In this document: piece after piece, positions 36,937-41,889 of the stretch
How the letters are laid out: the number at the start of each line of letters is the position of its first letter
Position numbering within the stretch: the stretch's first letter is position 1
NCBI RefSeq assembly: GCF_000952855.1
Contig: NZ_JSVU01000013.1
Location: 1 to 41,889, forward strand
Direction: 5' to 3'
Origin: Aequorivita vladivostokensis
Lineage (GTDB): Bacteria; Bacteroidota; Bacteroidia; Flavobacteriales; Flavobacteriaceae
DNA: 41,889 nucleotides
Notes under the pieces: generated by a model
What the model was told of the DNA's origin: nothing
Database searches by the model: none
Seen by the model: only the letters and a program-made list of their open reading frames with translations
Program-made: the position numbers and the translations under genes

Positions 36937-36985
36937 ATTGAGCATTGAAAATTGAACATTGAACATTGAGCATTGAAAATTGAAC
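36937..36985. repeat. Heptanucleotide array ATTGAAC abutting the uvrB stop
   Basis: Seven units: ATTGAGC, ATTGAAA, ATTGAAC, ATTGAAC, ATTGAGC, ATTGAAA, ATTGAAC. The order repeats, suggesting a higher-order duplication. The array ends at 36985 and the uvrB stop codon occupies 36986-36988, with no base between. Confidence 0.95.
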
Positions 36986-38983
36986 TTAAACCTCTTCCAA
37001 TTGTTTCTGAAACGTCTTAATCTTATCCCGCAACTTGGCGGCCATCATAAAATCCAAATCCTTTGCGGCTTTTTCCATGGCTTTTCGGGTGTCGCGGATT
37101 TTCTTTTCTATCTGTGCCTTGGTCAAATATTCCACCTCCGATTCCGCGGCGAGGGTTTCGGCATTTTCAAACGTATAAGCCTCCTGCTTGGATTTCGTCA
37201 ATGAGTTTTCAAATGACTTTTTTATCTGCGTTGGCGTAATGCCATGCGCTTCATTATAGGCAATCTGCTTTTGGCGGCGGTACTCGGTGCCGTCAATGGT
37301 TTCCTGCATGCTTCGGGTTATTTTATCGGCATACATAATTGCCTTTCCATTTAGGTTACGGGCGGCGCGGCCTACGGTCTGGGTAAGCGAGCGGTTGCTT
37401 CGCAGAAATCCTTCCTTATCGGCATCCAGAATGGCTACTAAGGAAACTTCCGGTAAATCCAATCCTTCCCGTAACAGGTTTACACCTACCAACACATCAA
37501 AGAGTCCGAGGCGCAAATCCTGCATAATCTCTACGCGTTCCAAGGTATCCACATCACTGTGAATATAGCGGGTACGGATTTGTACCCTTGTTAAATATTT
37601 GGTGAGTTCTTCCGCCATTCTTTTGGTCAGGGTGGTTACCAAAACGCGTTCGTCTTTCTCCACGCGCAATTGGATTTCCTCCAATAAATCATCAATCTGG
37701 TTTAGGCTGGGGCGTACTTCAATGGGTGGGTCCAGCAAACCTGTGGGGCGAATAATCTGTTCCACATACACGCCACCGCTTTTTTCAAGTTCGTAATCGG
37801 CGGGCGTGGCGCTTACGTAGATTACTTGGTTTTGCAGGGCTTCAAATTCCTCAAACTTTAGCGGACGGTTGTCCATCGCAGCTGGCAATCTAAAGCCATA
37901 TTCCACAAGATTTTCCTTTCGGGAACGGTCGCCACCGTACATGGCGCCTACCTGTGGAATGGTTACGTGGCTTTCATCCACAACCATCAAATAATCCCTG
38001 GGAAAGTAATCCAACAAACAGAACGGACGCGTGCCGGGCAGTCGCTGGTCCAAGTAGCGCGAATAGTTTTCAATGCCGCTGCAATAGCCGAGTTCGCGAA
38101 TCATTTCCAAATCGAAATTGGTTCGTTCGTCCAGACGTTTTGCCTCCAGATGTTTTCCTATTTCGCCAAAATATTCCACCTGTTTTACCAAATCGTCCTG
38201 AATCTGGCGGATGGCGCCCTGCAGCACATCTGGCGAGGTAACGAACATATTTGCAGGGTAAATATTCAGTCGGTCGTATTTGGCTTTTATGTTGTTGTTC
38301 AATGGGTCAAACACTTCTATTTCCTCAATTTCATCTCCGAAAAAGTGGATTCTAAAAGCATCATCCGCATAACCAGGGTACACATCTACCGTATCTCCTT
38401 TTATGCGGAAACGGCCGTGGTTGAATTCCGCTTCGGTTCTTGAGTAAAGACTTTGAACCAAACGGTGCAACAATTTGGTGCGGGAGATGATCTGCCCTTT
38501 TTCCAAACTGATCACGTTTTTCTGAAATTCCGCAGGGTTCCCGATACCGTAGAGGCAGGAAACCGAGGAAACCACCAGCACATCCCTCCTGCCCGAAAGC
38601 AAGGACGAGGTGGTGCTAAGGCGCATTTTTTCAATCTCCTCGTTTATGGAAAGATCTTTTTCTATGTAGGTGCCGCTGCTGGGGATAAATGCTTCGGGCT
38701 GGTAATAGTCGTAATAGGACACAAAATACTCCACCGCGTTTTCGGGGAAGAGGTTTTTAAACTCTGTGTACAACTGTGCCGCGAGGGTTTTGTTGTGCGC
38801 CAAAACCAGGGTTGGTTTTTGCACTTGCTGCACCACATTGGCCACGGTAAAGGTTTTTCCGGAGCCGGTTACGCCGAGAAGGGTTTGGTATTTTTCGTCT
38901 GCGTTTAGGCCGTTTACCAAGGCTTTTATGGCCTCGGGCTGGTCGCCGGAGGGGGTGTATTCTGTAGCTAATTTAAAATTCAT
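36986..38983 (-). CDS. uvrB: Excinuclease ABC subunit UvrB
   Basis: UvrB is the damage-verifying helicase-like subunit of nucleotide excision repair; it works with UvrA and UvrC. The 665-residue protein has Walker A GVTGSGKT (residues 37-44), the beta-hairpin region [21 protein letters not shown], the DEAD-like [11 protein letters not shown], helicase motifs [14 protein letters not shown] and [16 protein letters not shown], and a C-terminal UVR domain ([20 protein letters not shown]) that binds UvrC. Full length. Start ATG 38983 is supported by a TACTTTTG element 21 nt upstream. Confidence 0.97.
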   Translation of the reverse strand: MNFKLATEYTPSGDQPEAIKALVNGLNADEKYQTLLGVTGSGKTFTVANVVQQVQKPTLVLAHNKTLAAQLYTEFKNLFPENAVEYFVSYYDYYQPEAFIPSSGTYIEKDLSINEEIEKMRLSTTSSLLSGRRDVLVVSSVSCLYGIGNPAEFQKNVISLEKGQIISRTKLLHRLVQSLYSRTEAEFNHGRFRIKGDTVDVYPGYADDAFRIHFFGDEIEEIEVFDPLNNNIKAKYDRLNIYPANMFVTSPDVLQGAIRQIQDDLVKQVEYFGEIGKHLEAKRLDERTNFDLEMIRELGYCSGIENYSRYLDQRLPGTRPFCLLDYFPRDYLMVVDESHVTIPQVGAMYGGDRSRKENLVEYGFRLPAAMDNRPLKFEEFEALQNQVIYVSATPADYELEKSGGVYVEQIIRPTGLLDPPIEVRPSLNQIDDLLEEIQLRVEKDERVLVTTLTKRMAEELTKYLTRVQIRTRYIHSDVDTLERVEIMQDLRLGLFDVLVGVNLLREGLDLPEVSLVAILDADKEGFLRSNRSLTQTVGRAARNLNGKAIMYADKITRSMQETIDGTEYRRQKQIAYNEAHGITPTQIKKSFENSLTKSKQEAYTFENAETLAAESEVEYLTKAQIEKKIRDTRKAMEKAAKDLDFMMAAKLRDKIKTFQKQLEEV

Positions 38984-39004
38984 TTGTTCTTTTTCATTGC
39001 TTTA

Positions 39005-39012
39005 CAAAAGTA
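39005..39012 (-). promoter_or_regulatory. -7 promoter element for uvrB
   Basis: TACTTTTG on the minus strand, fitting TAnnTTTG, 21 nt before the ATG. Confidence 0.5.
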
Positions 39013-39024
39013 GTGAAATAGAAC

Positions 39025-39052
39025 GTGAGTAGTGAGTGGTGAGTGGTGAGAA
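39025..39052. repeat. Short heptanucleotide array GTGAGTG
   Basis: Four units: GTGAGTA, GTGAGTG, GTGAGTG, GTGAGAA, about 12 bp upstream of the uvrB -7 element, close to its expected -33 region. Confidence 0.85.
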
Positions 39053-39092
39053 GTTTTGATGGTAGGCTTTTCTTTGAGTGAGAAAAATGGAA

Positions 39093-39112
39093 ACGCCCGC
39101 TGGGGCGGGCGT
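39093..39112. terminator. GC-rich terminator of the unknown helical gene
   Basis: ACGCCCGC and GCGGGCGT form a perfect 8-bp stem around TGGG, with T-rich sequence on both sides (CTTTTTAT on plus, TTTCCATTTTTC on minus). It lies just past the minus-strand stop at 39117. Confidence 0.88.
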
Positions 39113-39116
39113 CTTT

Positions 39117-39821
39117 TTATATTTTGTAGCCTTTTATGAGTTTGTATTCTGATGATTGGATACCATATTGTGATTTTACTGCGTCCTTGATGGTTTGGGA
39201 GCGGCTTGAAAGGGTACTGTACTCATTGAGGCGCATGTCCTGAAGGGGTTTTAATGTGCTGTATGCCGTTGTTACTTGCGTGTTTGCGGCTGTTAGGGCT
39301 TCTAACTGCAGGGTTAGATTTTCTGTGGTGATGCTTGTGTTTGTGGGGGCGTATGCTTCGCCATAACTGTTAAGAATTGTAATAATATCTGCAAAATACT
39401 GGGTCTGGCTACCGTAGGAACGGTGTGATTGAGATACAAATTCGCCTTCTTCGTCTCTTTTTAATTTGGCGGTTTTTTCTCCTCTTATATTGTTTACAAG
39501 GGTGGTTATTTCTGCAGCCTGTTCAGACTTTTTGCCAAACTTTGCCTTAACGTAAGAGAGGATGGGTGACATTGTTTTGAACAATGATGTTTCGCTTTTC
39601 ATAAATAGGTACTGACGGTTATCTACCGCGAGGGAGAACTGAGAGTGTGCGGCGGCAACTTGTGCGTTGACGTCTTCTATAGCCGTAATTAAGGTATTGT
39701 ATGCTGCCACTGAAGTTTCTGGGGTTAGTGGTACATACCCTGCAAAGGTTGCAAGGTTTGTGGAGAGTTGTTCTGCGTTATAAAGACGCGCTCCGAAGGT
39801 GTTTTCTGTGCGGGATGCCAT
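39117..39821 (-). CDS. Unknown helical protein
   Basis: A 234-residue protein without signal peptide or membrane segment. It is rich in Ala, Thr, Ser and Gln and reads as a series of long helices (YNTLITAIEDVNAQVAAAHS, EQAAEITTLVNNIRGEKTA, LTLQLEALTAANTQVTTAYS). No motif I recognise. The composition and helix pattern suggest a coiled, possibly filamentous or structural protein; similar short hypothetical proteins occur in Bacteroidota, but I cannot name a family. It has a good terminator, which supports it being a real transcription unit; no clear TAnnTTTG is seen upstream. It marks the left edge of the repeat-rich accessory segment. Confidence 0.75.
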   Translation of the reverse strand: MASRTENTFGARLYNAEQLSTNLATFAGYVPLTPETSVAAYNTLITAIEDVNAQVAAAHSQFSLAVDNRQYLFMKSETSLFKTMSPILSYVKAKFGKKSEQAAEITTLVNNIRGEKTAKLKRDEEGEFVSQSHRSYGSQTQYFADIITILNSYGEAYAPTNTSITTENLTLQLEALTAANTQVTTAYSTLKPLQDMRLNEYSTLSSRSQTIKDAVKSQYGIQSSEYKLIKGYKI

Positions 39822-39963
39822 AGGTTTTGGATTTTAGATTTAAGACAATTAAATATCAAAATAAATTTAAAATGCTTTCGTGAAATTTCAAAATTAATTT
39901 GAGTTAAATTTTTAAGGATTTGTGCTTTATGATACTGGTGCTGAGGGATTAGCGATGAGGAAT

Positions 39964-40194
39964 GAGGGAAATGATATTGGCTTTGAGGGAAGAAATATTG
40001 GCTATGAGGGAAATGATATTGGCTTTGAGGGAAAAAATATTGGCTATGAGGGAAATGGTATTGGCTATGAGGGAAATGATATTGGCTATGAGGGAAATGA
40101 TATTGGCTGTGAGGGAAATGATATTGGCTATGAGGGAAATGATATTGGCTATGAGGGAAATGATATTGGCTTTGAGGGAAAAAATATTGGCTTT
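39964..40194. repeat. 21-bp minisatellite, 11 copies
   Basis: Eleven contiguous 21-nt units starting GAGGGAAATGATATTGGC; variants include GAGGGAAGAAATATTGGC and GAGGGAAAAAATATTGGC. In one plus frame it would encode the heptapeptide E-G-N-D-I-G-Y/F over and over, in another R-E-M-I-L-A-M. The unit is three times 7 nt, the period of the other arrays in the window. Confidence 0.95.
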
Positions 40195-40209
40195 GAGGAA
40201 TGTGTTGTG

Positions 40210-40233
40210 TTTCTTGTTTCTTGTTTCTTGTTT
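40210..40233. repeat. Short heptanucleotide array TTTCTTG
   Basis: Three exact TTTCTTG units followed by TTTAATT, 15 bp after the minisatellite. Confidence 0.85.
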
Positions 40234-40261
40234 AATTGGGGGATTGGTTCATTGGGTTTTT

Positions 40262-40297
40262 ACCACAAAGGGCACGGAGAAGGCACAAAGGGCACTA
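40262..40297. repeat. Half copy of the dispersed CACAAAG repeat
   Basis: ACCACAAAGGGCACGG followed by AGAAGGCACAAAGGGCAC. It matches the left arm at 3951-3985 in order and spacing; the right arm of the palindrome is missing. Confidence 0.7.
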
Positions 40298-40549
40298 TGA
40301 AAGGGGGTGTGATGATTGGATGGTGTATGGAAAATATAAAGAACCCAACTTATGTGGCCCCTTCTTGGCTGTTTAGGCTCCTGCCGGTGTCTGTTGGGTT
40401 CTTCTTTATTGTTTTTTGCTTTGACTGTACCTTTAAGCTCGAGGCGTGGCTTTGACACTTTGGGAGGCTGAGGACTGGCGAAGTTGAGCATGACAGGGGT
40501 GTGCCTTGCCTATGGTATAATTCGGAACTGGGATTGAACAGGTTTGGGG

Positions 40550-40568
40550 GCACACGTTGCAAATGTGC
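40550..40568. repeat. Imperfect 19-bp palindrome at the IS junction
   Basis: GCACACGTTGCAAATGTGC: outer GCACA/TGTGC arms around the palindrome TTGCAA. It sits just before the point where IS1182 homology begins, and resembles end hairpins of small mobile elements, which I cannot assign. Confidence 0.45.
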
Positions 40569-40583
40569 GCTAGTGGGGGGGCC

Positions 40584-40943
40584 ACTGGTCGGTATCTAAA
40601 AAGCAAACGGCAAAGCACCGTGGAGCCTGTCTTTGGAACCCTCAAGGAGTTTATGGGGCTTCGCAAGGTCAATACCATTGGCATTAAACAGGCCAACAAA
40701 TGCATGCACCTCTCGGCAATGGCCTACAACCTCAAGAAATACCTCAAGTTCGTCCAAAAACGCGCAAAGAGCGGGGCGGAAAGCCTGGTTTTGTATTTTT
40801 TACCAAAAATAGTGCTTCAGAATGTAGCATGGCTTTTTTTAAAAGCACCAAATCTGGTTCCTACTCAAGCCTGACCAAAAAAACAAAGCCGCTTAAAACG
40901 GCTTATATTGGTTCGGACTTAAAAAATTAAGGGGTTGTGCAAC
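40584..40943 (+). mobile_element. IS1182-family remnant (3' part, with right terminal repeat)
   Basis: The plus-strand frame up to the stop at 40874 encodes only the C-terminal part of an IS1182-type DDE transposase: YLKSKRQSTVEPVFGTL, then KEFMGLRKVNTIGIKQANK and AYNLKKYLKF. The catalytic Glu region of this family lies in the TVEPVFG motif, but the DD part and N-terminus are gone, so it is inactive. The right end is taken as GGTTGTGCAAC (40933-40943), the reverse complement of GTTGCACAACC at the left end of the second copy at 41602. The left border is truncated at about 40584. Confidence 0.82.
40886..40904 (+). terminator. Small hairpin near the IS right end
   Basis: AAGCCG and CGGCTT, six pairs, seven-base loop, 12 bp after the transposase-remnant stop; only a weak T-tract. 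Confidence 0.45.
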
Positions 40944-40953
40944 GGTTACCATT

Positions 40954-41477
40954 GTTGTAAGCAGTTTTTATTTGATTCGTTTTTTTATTAATATTATTTG
41001 TCCAAGATGATAATAAGTATGTTCTATCATTGCGTCAAAATTCCTGTAAAAAGTACCGTATTTTTTATCTACAAAGTCCGATAATATTTTTTCGTCAGTC
41101 ATATTTTTGACAAGTTCAATAAATTCTTCCGAGTCAAGGCAAAACTTATTTACTAAATCTTTCCAATCTTGTTCAGATTCTATTGGTGGGCAATCAAAAC
41201 TATATTTATCTCGAATATCAAGTGTTCCGTCTTTAAGAACGTTTGCCACTCCAGCAATATAGTAATCAATGTGAAAAGTCAAATCAGCAATTGTGTTTAA
41301 GTCATCTATTTTTTGAGTTGCTTGTTTCCAATCAAGGTCAATTATTTGTTCCTTGAAATTTGTGCCTAAGACCCATTTACCTTCTGTAAAAACTTCTTTC
41401 AGTCGGTCAGCTAAGTATTCGTTTAGTCTCATTTTAGATTAGTAGCTTTTTTGCGGTTTTCTCAAATTGCTTACAAC
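40954..41477. other. Cassette-like unit with inverted-repeat ends holding the DinB-like gene
   Basis: GTTGTAAGCA (40954-40963) and its exact reverse complement TGCTTACAAC (41468-41477) bracket one gene; with the next bases (GTTGTAAGCAGTTT versus GTTGTAAGCAATTT) the match is 13 of 14. The left repeat lies 4 bp beyond the stop codon and the right one 35 bp before the start. Outside each repeat lies a different conserved-looking word (ACCATT on the left, GTGTTGTATAA on the right), and then an IS1182 end. Confidence 0.6.
40968..41432 (-). CDS. DinB-like (DinB superfamily) protein
   Basis: A 154-residue four-helix-bundle protein with the DinB pattern: helix 1 MRLNEYLADRLKEVF, the metal-site helix TIADLTFHIDYYIAGVANVLK, and the C-terminal helix MIEHTYYHLGQIILIKKRIK. 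The histidines in LTFHIDYY and EHTYYHLG are those expected to hold a metal ion. DinB-fold proteins include thiol transferases and many of unknown role; no reaction can be assigned. The AT-rich, single-gene unit flanked by inverted repeats and IS1182 ends suggests horizontal acquisition. Confidence 0.82.
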   Translation of the reverse strand: MRLNEYLADRLKEVFTEGKWVLGTNFKEQIIDLDWKQATQKIDDLNTIADLTFHIDYYIAGVANVLKDGTLDIRDKYSFDCPPIESEQDWKDLVNKFCLDSEEFIELVKNMTDEKILSDFVDKKYGTFYRNFDAMIEHTYYHLGQIILIKKRIK

Positions 41478-41492
41478 GTGTTGTATAAGGAA

Positions 41493-41554
41493 AGTTGCGT
41501 GTTTGTGTGCGAGGATTTTCCGAAGGAAAATCAGAAGCTAGCAAACGAGCAACT
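41493..41554. other. Long interrupted stem-loop upstream of the DinB-like gene
   Basis: Three stacked stems: AGTTGC/GCAACT (41493-41498 with 41549-41554), GTTTG/CAAAC (41501-41505 with 41542-41546) and GATTTTCC/GGAAAATC (41514-41521 with 41525-41532) around a GAA loop. The form, a long imperfect hairpin with unpaired bases at fixed points, recalls folded attC recombination sites, though no consensus integron core is claimed. Confidence 0.6.
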
Positions 41555-41601
41555 AATATTGGTTTAGCTAAAACTAGCAATTTTTTTTATACGGTGTGCC
41601 T

Positions 41602-41889
41602 GTTGCACAACCACCTCTTCAAATATAGCAAAAGGCTTGTATAAAATTGAGAAGTTTATTAATTTCATGCCTATGCAAGGCAAGAAAAACTATCAGGAAA
41701 AACTCTTCACAAGCTTTAAGCTAAGCGACAGGGTTTCAAAAGAAAATTTTTACCGACGGCTAAAAGAAGTTCTAGACCTGGACTTTCTTTACCCGCTCAC
41801 CAATAAGTTCTATGGACAAAGTGGGCAAAAGAGCATAGACCCCGTGGTCTTTTTTAAGATATGCCTGGTGGGCTATCTGGAAAACATAA
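41602..41889 (+). mobile_element. IS1182-family element, left end (continues past window)
   Basis: Begins with GTTGCACAACC (41602-41612), the inverse of the right end of the remnant at 40933-40943, and contains the start of a transposase gene in the same orientation. Confidence 0.75.
41667..41889 (+). CDS. IS1182-family transposase, N-terminal part (3' end outside window)
   Basis: The frame from ATG 41667 reads MPMQGKKNYQEKLFTSFKLS, then DRVSKENFYRRLKEVLDLDF and LYPLTNKFYGQSGQKSIDPV, VFFKICLVGYLEN. This is the N-terminal DUF772-type domain of IS1182 transposases (SIDPVVFFKICLVGYLENI is diagnostic). About 74 codons are visible before the edge, with no disruption. The same element family left the C-terminal remnant 700 bp upstream, in the same direction. 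Confidence 0.9.
   Translation, partial: MPMQGKKNYQEKLFTSFKLSDRVSKENFYRRLKEVLDLDFLYPLTNKFYGQSGQKSIDPVVFFKICLVGYLENI

Larger units (their letters stand above)
39822..40583. other. Gene-free repeat-rich spacer
   Basis: About 760 bp without a convincing gene. It contains a 21-bp minisatellite, a TTTCTTG heptamer run, a half copy of the dispersed CACAAAG repeat, an imperfect palindrome at 40550 and the left edge of a truncated IS. Open frames exist only because the 21-bp unit lacks stops in two frames; their continuations run through repeats with no protein-like composition. Nothing recognisable was seen at 40300-40545. Confidence 0.7.

Noticed and set aside
39964-40194. Possible CRISPR array
   Set aside because: Units are directly contiguous, 21 bp, with no unique spacers and no cas genes.
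39922-40455. Long plus-strand frame encoding EGNDIGY repeats (177 residues)
   Set aside because: The tail runs through a TTTCTTG array and the CACAAAG repeat with no protein-like composition; the frame exists because the 21-bp unit lacks stops.
40933-41612. DinB segment as an insertion into one IS1182 copy
   Set aside because: The left part is the transposase C-terminus and the right part is the N-terminus in the same orientation, the wrong order for a single split element.

Overview
The window looks like chromosome from a member of the Bacteroidota, class Flavobacteriia (family Flavobacteriaceae level; a marine Aequorivita-like genus is only a guess). Reasons visible in the sequence: moderate-to-low GC, many start regions preceded by the Bacteroidota -7 promoter element TAnnTTTG rather than by Shine-Dalgarno sites, secreted peptidases ending in type IX secretion sorting domains, a bacillithiol enzyme (BshC), and family-typical proteins such as LysM plus periplasmic-binding fusions, DUF6503, DUF922 and DUF2254.

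Layout. 1-2331 (minus): a DUF2207 membrane protein running off the left edge, with LemA upstream of it. 2376-3910 (plus): an AlkB-type DNA dealkylase and a DUF6503 lipoprotein. 4054-6540 (minus): a secreted M14 zinc carboxypeptidase. 6691-21160 (plus): bshC, a toxin-antitoxin pair, guaA, a LysM/periplasmic-binding lipoprotein, OsmC, DUF922 and DUF3820 genes, pyrG, yidC, a MORN-repeat protein, mnmA and a secreted S8 peptidase; nitronate monooxygenase follows with a 1-base overlap. 22180-29604 (minus): a giant secreted M36 peptidase, a cold-shock protein, a carotenoid/retinol-type FAD oxidoreductase and lysA. 29820-31470 (plus): sucC and a TerB-like gene. 31467-38983 holds DUF2254, hsp20, rluF, a GH3-family gene, a small HELGH peptidase-like gene and uvrB. 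From 39 kb onward the DNA becomes accessory: an unknown helical protein, a 21-bp minisatellite, a truncated IS1182-family copy, a DinB-like gene inside an inverted-repeat cassette, and the start of a second IS1182 copy at the right edge.

Most genes are housekeeping (nucleotide synthesis, tRNA and rRNA modification, TCA cycle, lysine synthesis, membrane insertion, DNA repair) and are largely monocistronic with their own promoters. Secreted peptidases (M14, S8, M36) indicate a protein-degrading lifestyle.

The most striking unexplained signal lies in the intergenic DNA. At least ten separate places carry degenerate tandem repeats with a period of exactly 7 nt (one of 8 nt, one of 21 = 3 x 7), each with a different sequence. 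They abut or overlap gene ends: the stop codons of lemA, the GH3 gene and uvrB, and the start of alkB. One array is a textbook G-quadruplex motif. The second notable signal is the DinB cassette at 40954-41477, bounded by GTTGTAAGCA inverted repeats, with a folded attC-like structure beside it and IS1182 ends at both outer borders.
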